Below, piece after piece: positions 40,879-48,563 of a stretch of 64,000 nucleotides of DNA. This DNA is from Kumtagia ephedrae (GTDB lineage: Bacteria; Pseudomonadota; Alphaproteobacteria; Rhizobiales; Rhizobiaceae). Below the pieces are notes generated by a model. The model was not told where the DNA came from. It ran no database searches and was given only the letters and a program-made list of their open reading frames with translations. Position numbers and translations under genes: made by a program. How positions within the stretch are numbered: position 1 is the first letter of the stretch; each line of letters opens with the position of its first letter. The stretch spans positions 186,001-250,000 of the forward strand of contig NZ_PXYK01000005.1 in the NCBI RefSeq assembly GCF_003012745.1, in the 5' to 3' direction.

Positions 40879-41385
40879 TCACGCCGCGCGGCTGAACCGC
40901 ATATCCCAGTTTGTCTCCCAGGTTTCGCCGCCATCGGCGGAAAAGGCCTGCTGCCATCGTGCGGCGCTTTCGGTGATCTCGGACCAGATGAAGCGAACCT
41001 TGATCGGCTTTCCGTCGAAGACGTCGTCGCACAGGAACGTGCCCACGCCGTCCTTGAACGAGCCACGCACCGGCACGTCGATGACCGATGGGTTGCGCCC
41101 GTCGATCCACCAGATCGCCCAAAGCCCCGTCGCGGGATCGAAGGTCCGGACAGCCGCAGCGCGATAGGTGCCGTCGGGAAATTCGATCAAATTGTCCTCG
41201 ACATTGCCGAAGCCGCCGAGCATCGGCCGCGTCTCGCTGGTGCCGGCGAACTCGTCCCATCTGGTGTCGCCCTCGAGCCGCTTTTGCAGCCGACGATGAC
41301 GGACGTTCCAGCGCCCGAACAGGCGATCGAAATCGGTATGGCCCTCGGCTTGCGTATCCTGGCTGTGGATGACTTGTTCCGGCAT
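40879..41385 (-). CDS. DUF1579-like protein
   Basis: 168 residues, cytoplasmic. Trp-rich: FDRLFGRWNVRHRRL, TGLWAIWWIDGRNP, RFIWSEITESAARWQQAFS. This matches proteins of the DUF1579 type, a lipocalin-like beta barrel of unknown role. It lies downstream of hisN on the same strand, 116 bp away, so co-transcription is uncertain. Confidence 0.7.
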   Translation of the reverse strand: MPEQVIHSQDTQAEGHTDFDRLFGRWNVRHRRLQKRLEGDTRWDEFAGTSETRPMLGGFGNVEDNLIEFPDGTYRAAAVRTFDPATGLWAIWWIDGRNPSVIDVPVRGSFKDGVGTFLCDDVFDGKPIKVRFIWSEITESAARWQQAFSADGGETWETNWDMRFSRAA

Positions 41386-41501
41386 TGCGGTTGTCTCCGA
41401 TGCGAAGATTTCGCTGAGCTTGCAGGCTAGTCCGGTCCTGCTGACACCACTCTGTCAGGAGGTTTCAGGCGGCGGTCCGTGGCCGGACAGGCGGCGAGCA
41501 T

Positions 41502-42275
41502 TCAGCCCCGCAACATCGCCATCGCCGCCTCGTGCAGCTCCGGCGTCGCCGCAGCGACGATGTCGCCGCCGTCCTCGGCCGGACCGCCGTCGAAGGTGGT
41601 GACCACGCCGCCGGCCTGCTCGATGATCGGGATCAGCGCGGCGATGTCGTAGGATTGCAGCCCCGGATCGGTGACGATGTCGACCTGGCCCGCCGCGACC
41701 ATGGCGAAGGCATAGCAGTCGGTGCCGTAGCGGGAGAGCCGGACCGCCTGCTCCAGCCGGTCGTAGCAGCCGCGCATCCCGCCCTTGAACAGCGCCGGCG
41801 TGGTGGTGAACAGGATGGCGTCGGCCAGCGCCGTTGTCTTGCGCGTGGCGAGCGCCCGCTCGCCGCCCGGACCCTCGTAGCGGGACCCGGTGCCGGTGGC
41901 GTAGAAGAGCTCGCCGGTGAAAGGCTGCGACATCATCCCGGCCAGCGCCTCACCGTCGACGGTCAGCCCGACCAGCGTGCCCCACACCGGAATGCCGGAG
42001 ATGAAGGCGCGCGTGCCGTCGATCGGGTCGATGATCCACTGGTACGAGCTTGACGGGTTCTCGGCGCCGTGCTCCTCGCCGAGGATGCCGTGGTCGGGAT
42101 ACTCGGCCTTGATGATCGCCCGGATCGCATGCTCCGCCTCGCGATCGGCCTCCGTCACCGGGTCGAAGCCGGCGGCAAGCTTGTTGGCGACGGCGCCCTG
42201 GCTGCGGAAGCGCGGCAGCGTTTCGGCCGCCGCCGCGGCGGCGATTCGGCGCAGGAAATCTGCGGGAACGATCAC
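41502..42275 (-). CDS. hisN: histidinol-phosphatase, inositol monophosphatase family
   Basis: Hydrolyses histidinol phosphate to histidinol in histidine synthesis. 257 residues from the GTG at 42275, which has GGAAAGGA 6 nt ahead; an earlier start would add 18 residues. Motifs of the fold are GEEHG, DPIDGTRAFISG and DPGLQSYDIAA. The DGTRAFISG form is typical of HisN rather than true inositol monophosphatases. The MmgR-like sRNA gene lies upstream on the opposite strand. Confidence 0.88.
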   Translation of the reverse strand: MIVPADFLRRIAAAAAAETLPRFRSQGAVANKLAAGFDPVTEADREAEHAIRAIIKAEYPDHGILGEEHGAENPSSSYQWIIDPIDGTRAFISGIPVWGTLVGLTVDGEALAGMMSQPFTGELFYATGTGSRYEGPGGERALATRKTTALADAILFTTTPALFKGGMRGCYDRLEQAVRLSRYGTDCYAFAMVAAGQVDIVTDPGLQSYDIAALIPIIEQAGGVVTTFDGGPAEDGGDIVAAATPELHEAAMAMLRG

Positions 42276-42386
42276 GAAAGGTCCTTTCCAGGGATTCTCA
42301 ACAGCGGGATTGTTGCAAAAATATCGCAAACCGGGCGAACGGGGATATCAAATATCACTCTGAATTAAGAATTCCGTCACGGTCGC

Positions 42387-42414
42387 TTGACATTTGTGCG
42401 ATGCACAATATGCT
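42387..42414 (+). promoter_or_regulatory. promoter of the MmgR-like sRNA
   Basis: TTGACA, 16 nt, TATGCT. The spacer contains TTGTGC-gat-GCACAA, a small inverted repeat that could be an operator. Confidence 0.75.
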
Positions 42415-42419
42415 TATCG

Positions 42420-42505
42420 GTGAACAGGGTTTCCCTGTTCATGCCCTCCTTGGGCGTTTCCTCCCTAGACTTCGACCGCGTTGTGCGAACAACGCGGTTT
42501 TTTTT
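42420..42505 (+). ncRNA. mmgR: MmgR-like small RNA (alpha-r8 / suhB RNA family)
   Basis: A strong promoter, ~86 nt without an open frame and an intrinsic terminator define an sRNA. The 5' hairpin is GAACAGGG-TTT-CCCTGTTC (42422-42440). The middle CTTGGGCGTTTCCTCCCTAG is a single-stranded, pyrimidine-rich block as in the MmgR family of rhizobia, an Hfq-dependent regulator of polyhydroxybutyrate granules in Sinorhizobium. Family membership is from memory of the motif and from its place beside an inositol-monophosphatase-family gene. Alternative: an unrelated short RNA. Confidence 0.75.
42475..42505 (+). terminator. rho-independent terminator of the sRNA
   Basis: 10-bp stem ACCGCGTTGT / ACAACGCGGT, loop GCGA and eight T. 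Confidence 0.9.
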
Positions 42506-42531
42506 GACCGGCGCCAGCCGAGCCCGCTACG

Positions 42532-43422
42532 CTATTCGGCGGCGAGCGGCAATCCCCCGAAGACGTGGTCGGGCAGCGACATCAGGTCGGCTGAGAAGCG
42601 GCTGAGATCGTCGGCGAGCGCGTCGAAGCCGGGCGACTTCTGAAACGTCCGCTCGTTCATGTAGAGCCCGCGGTTGATCTCGATCTGCAAAGCGTGCAGG
42701 CTGCGGGCCGGCCGGCCGTAATGCTCGGTGATGAACCCCCCGGCATAGGGCTTGTTGTGGGCGACGGTGTAGCCCATCGTCGACAGCAGCGAGATCACCA
42801 CTTCCACGAAGGAAGCCGAAGCGGAGGCGCCGAAACGGTCGCCGACAATGAAATCCGGGCGGATGCCGCTGTCGCCCACGCGGATGCTTGCCGGCATGGA
42901 GTGGCAGTCGACCAGGACGGCATAACCGAAGCGCGAATGCGTCTCGGCCAGCAGGCGCTTCAGCGTGTCGTGATAGGGCTTGTAGACGCCCTCGATGCGG
43001 CCGAGCGCCTCGCCGAGCGGCAGCCGCGACGGGTAGATGTCGAGCCCTTCGCCGACTAGCTTGGGGATGGTGCCGAGCCCGCCCGCCACCCGCGCCGAGC
43101 GGATGTTGGCGAAGGACGGCACCGGCTCGTGGAACATGCGCGGGTCGAGCTCCCACGGCTCGCGGTTCACGTCGAGATAAGCGCGCGGAAAGTTGGCGGC
43201 CAGCAGCGGAGCCCCCAGCGCCACCGCGCCGCCAAAAAGCTCGTCGACATAAGAATCCTCCGAGCGCCGGATCGCGGTCGCGTCGAGCCTGGTCATCGCC
43301 AGGAAGCGCTCGGGATAGTAGCGGCCGCTGTGCGGCGAGTTGAAGACGAACGGCACCCGCTGCTCGGCGGCGGCGCGAATCTCGAAAGGCGCGACCGCGC
43401 CGAAGTCGGCGGCGGTGGTCAT
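42532..43422 (-). CDS. N-formylglutamate amidohydrolase
   Basis: 296 residues from ATG 43422. Family motifs: FNSPHSGRYYPERF, YVDELFGG, YLDVNREPWELDPRMF and DCHSMPAS, and LQIEINRGLYMNE near the end. It hydrolyses N-formylglutamate to glutamate and formate in histidine degradation, or related N-formyl acids. Two more upstream ATGs are in frame but lack support. hut genes are not nearby, so its pathway is uncertain. Confidence 0.9.
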   Translation of the reverse strand: MTTAADFGAVAPFEIRAAAEQRVPFVFNSPHSGRYYPERFLAMTRLDATAIRRSEDSYVDELFGGAVALGAPLLAANFPRAYLDVNREPWELDPRMFHEPVPSFANIRSARVAGGLGTIPKLVGEGLDIYPSRLPLGEALGRIEGVYKPYHDTLKRLLAETHSRFGYAVLVDCHSMPASIRVGDSGIRPDFIVGDRFGASASASFVEVVISLLSTMGYTVAHNKPYAGGFITEHYGRPARSLHALQIEINRGLYMNERTFQKSPGFDALADDLSRFSADLMSLPDHVFGGLPLAAE

Positions 43423-43609
43423 CTGCGCTGTTCCTGGACTCGGTACACCATTGTTCGAAACTGCCATCTGCCGCGGCCCGTGTCCAGCTTCGCCCGGCCC
43501 CGCGGAACCGCAGGCATTCACTTGATATTTACCCGCCGCTCTTCATATACAAGTCATGGTTAACGGGCCGTCCGGCGACGGCTCGCCGAACTGATTCGGA
43601 CGGGAAGAC

Positions 43610-43972
43610 ATGGCACGCATCCTGCTGGCGGAAGACGACGACGACATGCGCCGGTTCCTGGTCAAGGCGCTGGAGCGCGCCGGCTACGACGTGAGCGATT
43701 TCGACAACGGCGCCAGCGCCTACGAGCGGCTGCGCGAGGAGCCGTTCTCGCTGCTCCTGACCGACATCGTCATGCCGGAGATGGACGGCATCGAGCTTGC
43801 CCGCCGCGCCACCGAGATCGACCCGGACCTCAAGGTCATGTTCATCACCGGCTTCGCCGCCGTGGCGCTGAACCCCGACTCCAAGGCGCCGAAGGATGCC
43901 AAGATCCTGTCGAAGCCCTTCCATCTGCGCGAGCTCGTGAGCGAGGTGGAGAAGATGCTGCAGGCCGCCTGA
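43610..43972 (+). CDS. cpdR: single-domain response regulator CpdR
   Basis: 120 residues, one receiver domain. ILLAEDDDDMRRFL, phospho-acceptor Asp52 (LLTDIVMPEMDG), FITGFAAVAL and Lys in SKPFHLREL. Unphosphorylated CpdR localises ClpXP to the pole to degrade CtrA and PdeA in Caulobacter, and homologues control the cell cycle in rhizobia. Both sequence and length match. It lies just upstream of the tRNA. Confidence 0.9.
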   Translation: MARILLAEDDDDMRRFLVKALERAGYDVSDFDNGASAYERLREEPFSLLLTDIVMPEMDGIELARRATEIDPDLKVMFITGFAAVALNPDSKAPKDAKILSKPFHLRELVSEVEKMLQAA

Positions 43973-44078
43973 ACGCGGTTTTCGCCCGGCAGAGCGACCT
44001 GCCTGCGCCGGCGCAAATAGCCGCCATCGGAACTATTGACGCGCCCGATCAAACATGGTGTATGCGCGGCATTCGGAT

Positions 44079-44153
<75 letters not shown>

Positions 44154-44476
44154 TTCGAACTTCTCCAATATGCAGACCGTCCGCTGCGTCCATCGGCGCA
44201 CCGTCCGGGGACCCTCCACCGCCCTCTGACCGAAAGTCGAAAGGCCTTGCTCTGGTCATCGCGCGCTCATTCCGTATGATCGTCGGCGGCCATCGGATTT
44301 CGGCGTGGAGGAGGCCGCGCGCGACATTGGGGTATGCAGGAGGCATGTCTCGGTCACGCTCGCGATCGCCGCGTCACGGAGGAAATTCGCAGCACCGGAT
44401 GCAGGACGTGGCGGTGAACCGTTGCGTCGACGTTCGAGTTCGCCGTCGGCCGGACAGCCAGTGAAGGGAGGAATGC
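44154..44476. other. tRNA-Val to monooxygenase gap
   Basis: 323 bp. No RNA gene, terminator, promoter, integrase or att-type repeat was identified. It presumably contains the promoter of the monooxygenase gene. Confidence 0.6.
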
Positions 44477-46279
44477 ATGCTCGACAAGGCCCCGAACCAG
44501 AAACTCGCCGGACTTCTCGAAAAGTTCGGCGCGGCCCTGGCCTCCGGCGACATCGACGCCGCGGTGTCGCTGTTCCAGGACGACTGCTACTGGCGCGACC
44601 TCGTCGCCTTCACCTGGAACATCAGGACGATGGAGGGCAAGGAGCAGATCCGCGACATGCTGAAGAGCCGACTCGCCGATGTCGGGCCGTCGAACTGGGC
44701 GGTTGCCGAGGGCGAGGACGCCGCAGAGGCGGACGGGCTGCTGGAAGGCTGGATCAGCTTCGAGACGAAGGTGGCGCGCGGCTACGGCCAGATCCGGCTG
44801 AAGGACGGTAAGATCTGGACGCTGCTCACCACCATGGCCGAGCTGAAGGGGCATGAGGAGAAGGCCGGCTTCACCCGCCCGCTCGGCGCCAAGCACGGTC
44901 ACGGCAAGGGCCGCAAGTCGTGGAAGGAGGAGCGCGAGGAGGAGATCGCCGAACTCGGCTTCAGCCGCCAGCCCTATTGCGTCATCGTCGGCGGCGGCCA
45001 GGGCGGCATCGCGCTCGGCGCCCGGCTGAAGCAGCTCGGCGTATCCACCATCATCGTCGAGAAGAACGAGCGCCCCGGCGACAGCTGGCGCAAGCGCTAC
45101 AAGTCGCTCTGCCTGCACGACCCCGTCTGGTACGATCACCTGCCCTATATCGACTTCCCCAAGAACTGGCCGGTGTTCTCGCCAAAAGACAAGATCGGCG
45201 ACTGGCTGGAGATGTACACCAGGGTGATGGAGCTCAACTACTGGACCTCCACGACCGCGAAGAAGGCCAGTTACGACGAGGCCGCAGGGGAATGGACCGT
45301 CGTGGTCGAGCGCGACGGCAAGGAGATCGTGCTGAAGCCGAAGCAGCTCGTGCTGGCGACCGGCATGTCCGGCAGGCCCAACCTGCCGAAATTCCCCGGC
45401 ATGGAAAAATTCAGGGGCGACCAGCACCATTCCTCGCGGCATCCGGGGCCGGACGCCTATGCCGGCAAGAAGGCGGTCGTCATCGGCTCCAACAACTCCG
45501 CCCACGACATCTGCGCGGCGCTGTGGGAAGCCGGCGCCGACGTCACCATGGTGCAGCGTTCGTCCACCCACATCGTGCGCTCCGAGACGCTGATGGAGGT
45601 CGGGCTGAGCGCGCTCTATTCCGAGCAGGCGGTGCGCAACGGCATGACCACCGCCAAGGCCGACCTGATCTTCGCCTCGCTGCCCTACAAAATCCTGCAC
45701 GAGTTCCAGATCCCGCTCTACCGGCAGATGAAGGATCGCGACCAGAAGTTCTACGCGGATCTGGAGAAGGCCGGCTTCCTGCTCGACTGGGGCGACGACG
45801 GCTCCGGCCTGTTCATGAAATATCTGCGGCGCGGCTCCGGCTATTATATCGACGTCGGCGCCTGCGATCTCGTCATCGACGGCTCGATCAAGCTGAAGAG
45901 CGGCTCCGGCGTGAAGGAGATCACCGAGGACGCGGTGCTGCTGGAGGACGGCACAAGGCTGCCGGCCGACGTGATCGTCTACGCCACCGGCTACGGGTCG
46001 ATGAACGGCTGGGCGGCCGAGCTGATCTCGCGCGAGGTGGCCGACAAGGTCGGCAAATGCTGGGGTCTCGGCTCCAACACGACCAAGGATCCCGGTCCCT
46101 GGGAGGGCGAGCAGCGCAACATGTGGAAGCCGACGCAGCAGGAGGGTTTGTGGTTCCACGGCGGCAACCTGCACCAGTCGCGCCACTATTCGCAGTTCCT
46201 GGCGCTGCAGCTCAAGGCGCGGCAGGAAGGCATCCCGACGCCGGTCTACGGCCTGCAGGAGGTGCATCACAAGGGCTGA
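44477..46279 (+). CDS. flavin-containing monooxygenase with N-terminal NTF2-like domain
   Basis: 600 residues. The first ~140 form an NTF2/SnoaL-like domain (DIDAAVSLFQDDCYWRDLVAF). After a Lys-rich linker an FAD Rossmann motif (YCVIVGGGQGGIALGARL, residue ~170) begins the flavoprotein, with NADPH motif AVVIGSNNSAHDICAALWEAG (read in parts) and DVIVYATGYGSMNG near the C-terminus. Typical of FMO/Baeyer-Villiger type enzymes. Possible roles include oxidation of N, S or ketone substrates; none can be selected. The NTF2 fusion is unusual compared with single-domain FMOs. Ribosome-binding site GGGAGG. Confidence 0.85.
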   Translation: MLDKAPNQKLAGLLEKFGAALASGDIDAAVSLFQDDCYWRDLVAFTWNIRTMEGKEQIRDMLKSRLADVGPSNWAVAEGEDAAEADGLLEGWISFETKVARGYGQIRLKDGKIWTLLTTMAELKGHEEKAGFTRPLGAKHGHGKGRKSWKEEREEEIAELGFSRQPYCVIVGGGQGGIALGARLKQLGVSTIIVEKNERPGDSWRKRYKSLCLHDPVWYDHLPYIDFPKNWPVFSPKDKIGDWLEMYTRVMELNYWTSTTAKKASYDEAAGEWTVVVERDGKEIVLKPKQLVLATGMSGRPNLPKFPGMEKFRGDQHHSSRHPGPDAYAGKKAVVIGSNNSAHDICAALWEAGADVTMVQRSSTHIVRSETLMEVGLSALYSEQAVRNGMTTAKADLIFASLPYKILHEFQIPLYRQMKDRDQKFYADLEKAGFLLDWGDDGSGLFMKYLRRGSGYYIDVGACDLVIDGSIKLKSGSGVKEITEDAVLLEDGTRLPADVIVYATGYGSMNGWAAELISREVADKVGKCWGLGSNTTKDPGPWEGEQRNMWKPTQQEGLWFHGGNLHQSRHYSQFLALQLKARQEGIPTPVYGLQEVHHKG

Positions 46280-46430
46280 TGCCGCGGGCGTTGTGCTGCG
46301 AAACGCAACCCTCACCGGCCCTTCGAGCCCCTCTCCCACACTTGGGGCGAATGCGCAGTTCCAGCGATAGGCGCTCACCTTGCGGCCAGCGCTCCTCTCC
46401 CCGGGAGGGCCGGGCTATCGCATATGAGTT

Positions 46431-46577
46431 TACCCCCACCCCTAACCCCTCCCCACAAGGGGGAGGGAGACCGGCTGACGTCTCCGCCGAGCACTCATCG
46501 TCGACGGTTATGCGTTGCATAGCGGCCGCCGCAAAGTCCCCCTCCCCCCTTGTGGGAAGGGGTTAGGGGTGGGGGTA
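46431..46577. repeat. 41-bp near-perfect inverted repeat
   Basis: The arms at 46431-46471 and 46537-46577 are nearly reverse complementary (a few mismatches), CCCCCACCCCTAACCCC on one side and GGGGTTAGGGGTGGGGG on the other. The gap from 46280 to 46605 holds no gene. Confidence 0.8.
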
Positions 46578-46605
46578 CAGTCCGCAACGCTATCGCAACG
46601 CCCCA

Positions 46606-46902
46606 TCAGCCCTTCAGCACGTCCGCCCATTCCGGATGGCGGCGGAACTGCGCGTTGGCGAACGGGCATAGCGGCATGATCTTCTTGCCGGCGGCACGGG
46701 CGTCCTCGACCGCGCGGGTCACCAGCCGCAGGCCGACCCCCTGCCCCCGAAAAGCGTCGGGGACGCCGGTGTGGTCGATGATGATCAGCTTTTCGCCGGC
46801 CTTGGAGAACGTCATCTCCGCCTCGGCGCCGTCGGCGCGGTAGAGATAGCGGCCTTTCGAGCCGCTCTCCTCGAATTCGATCTCCGGCACCTGCTCAGAC
46901 AT
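46606..46902 (-). CDS. GNAT-like N-acetyltransferase (YidJ type)
   Basis: 98-residue minimal GNAT fold. IIIDHTGVPDAFRGQGVGLRLV holds the acetyl-CoA-binding RGQGVG loop, followed by LCPFANAQFRRHPEW. Small YidJ/COG2388-type proteins are poorly characterised. Its ATG overlaps the end of the upstream hydrolase gene by 8 bp, so they are translated as one unit. Confidence 0.85.
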   Translation of the reverse strand: MSEQVPEIEFEESGSKGRYLYRADGAEAEMTFSKAGEKLIIIDHTGVPDAFRGQGVGLRLVTRAVEDARAAGKKIMPLCPFANAQFRRHPEWADVLKG

Positions 46903-47524
46903 TGTTCTTCTCCTTCACCACACCGGCCAGAAAGCGCCGCGCCGCCTCGATCTCGCCGGGCCGCACCTCGTGCCCGCCTTCATGCCAGTCGACTGTGACA
47001 TCCGCGCCGGCCGCGCGCAAACCGGCGGCCAGCCGCGACGTCAGCTCCGGCGGGCAGATCGGATCGCGGCGCCCGGCTGTGACGAGGATGCGGCGGCCGG
47101 CCAGACTGCCTTCGACCTTCGGCTCGAAAGGGATCAGCGGATGCATCAGCACGGCGGCGTCGAACAGCTCCGGCTGCCGGAACAACACCGAAGCAAGAAT
47201 GTTGGCGCCATTGGAATAGCCGATGCCGAGCACCGCCGACGGCTTCTCGGCCGCCCGCTGCGCCTCGACGAAGGCAGCCATCCTGGCCGTCGCCCGCGCC
47301 AGGTCGGCCATGTCGTAGACGCCCTCGCCGGTGCGCCGGAAGAAGCGGGCGGCGCCGCCCTCCGACACGTCGCCGCGCGGCGAGACGATCGTTGCCTCGG
47401 GCACAAGATCGCGTCCGAGGGATACCAGCTGGTTCTCGTCGCCGCCCGTACCGTGGAAGGCGAGGAGCAGGGGCCCGCCCGGCTCTCCGGGCAGGCGCTT
47501 GTGGATGTAGGAACCAGTCGACAT
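46895..47524 (-). CDS. MhqD-like carboxylesterase
   Basis: 209 residues, alpha/beta hydrolase of the phospholipase/carboxylesterase type: LLAFHGTGGDENQLV, the nucleophile GYSNGANILASVLF, GRRDPICPPELTS with the Asp and HEGGHEVRPGE with the His. ATG 47524 has GGGAG about 8 nt upstream; the ATG at 47530 abuts it. It lies 13 bp after the ring-cleaving dioxygenase gene and overlaps the GNAT gene. In Bacillus, mhqO and mhqD homologues confer resistance to quinones. Confidence 0.85.
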   Translation of the reverse strand: MSTGSYIHKRLPGEPGGPLLLAFHGTGGDENQLVSLGRDLVPEATIVSPRGDVSEGGAARFFRRTGEGVYDMADLARATARMAAFVEAQRAAEKPSAVLGIGYSNGANILASVLFRQPELFDAAVLMHPLIPFEPKVEGSLAGRRILVTAGRRDPICPPELTSRLAAGLRAAGADVTVDWHEGGHEVRPGEIEAARRFLAGVVKEKNNV

Positions 47525-47537
47525 CGGCATTCTCCCG

Positions 47538-48470
47538 TCAGGCGCCCAGCGGCTGCAGGTGCTGTTCCAGATAAGGCCGCAGATGCGCATGCTGCGTCGG
47601 CAGCTTCAGCGCCTCGCCGAGATGGGCGGCATCCTCGTCACGGTCGAATCCGGGCTCGTTGGTGGCCACCTCGAACAGCACGCCGCCGGGCGTGCGGAAG
47701 TAGATCGCCCAGAAATAGTCCCGGTCGATCACCGGCGTCACATGATGGCCTGTGTCGATCAGCGCCTTACGCACCTCGAGCTGCTTCGCCCGGTTCTCCA
47801 CCGCGAAGGCGATGTGATGCACGGAGCCGGCGCCGAGATCGGCGAAGTTCGCTCCCGGAACGGTCTCGATGTCGATCACGTCGGCACCGTTGCCGTCGCC
47901 GATCGCCAGCCGCTTGACGTTGCCGGAGGTATCGACGGGCTCGTAGCCCATGAACTTCAGCAGCTCCTCGGTCGCGCCGCCGTCGCGCAGCCTGAGCGAG
48001 GCGGAATGGAAGCCGCGGATCGCCTCGTCGGTCGGCACGCCGCCCTCGCCCCATGGCGCGCGCCCGTCATCGGCGATCTCGACCAGAGCGAAACCGTCGC
48101 CGTCGGGACCGTCGAAGCGCAGGCGGTTCTCGCCGAAGCTGGTCTCGCGCGACAATCCGGTCACGCCCTGTTCGGCGAGACGCTGCTCCCAATAGCCCAG
48201 CGAGCCGGCGGGAACGGAGAACACGGTGGTACCAACCTCGCCGGCGCCGCGGCGACCCTTGCCGATATTGGGGAACGGGAAATAGGTCATCACCGAGCCC
48301 GGCGTGCCCTGGCCGTCGCCGTAATAGAGGTGGTAGACGTCGGGCGCGTCGAAGTTCACGGTCTTCTTGACCCTGCGCAGCCCGAGCTTGCCGGTGAAGA
48401 ACCGGTTGTTCTCGCTGGCGTCCCTGGCCATCGACGTGACGTGGTGAATGCCTCTGATCTGGTTGAGCAT
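47538..48470 (-). CDS. ring-cleaving dioxygenase, VOC family (MhqO-like)
   Basis: 310 residues with two VOC/glyoxalase modules. Metal ligands are expected in RGIHHVTSMARDA (His), VHHIAFAVEN (His) and the Glu of TPGGVLFEVATNEPGF. This is the MhqO/LinE type of hydroquinone dioxygenases. It starts a three-gene unit with the carboxylesterase and GNAT. The divergent phosphonate hydrolase lies 93 bp away. Confidence 0.87.
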   Translation of the reverse strand: MLNQIRGIHHVTSMARDASENNRFFTGKLGLRRVKKTVNFDAPDVYHLYYGDGQGTPGSVMTYFPFPNIGKGRRGAGEVGTTVFSVPAGSLGYWEQRLAEQGVTGLSRETSFGENRLRFDGPDGDGFALVEIADDGRAPWGEGGVPTDEAIRGFHSASLRLRDGGATEELLKFMGYEPVDTSGNVKRLAIGDGNGADVIDIETVPGANFADLGAGSVHHIAFAVENRAKQLEVRKALIDTGHHVTPVIDRDYFWAIYFRTPGGVLFEVATNEPGFDRDEDAAHLGEALKLPTQHAHLRPYLEQHLQPLGA

Positions 48471-48563
48471 GATCTGTCTCCCTTCTTTCGAGTTGCAGGG
48501 GTGTTGCTCGGATGGCTTCTATGTCGGGCAAAAGCGCTTCGCCCGGTAGGCGCCAAACAGAGG

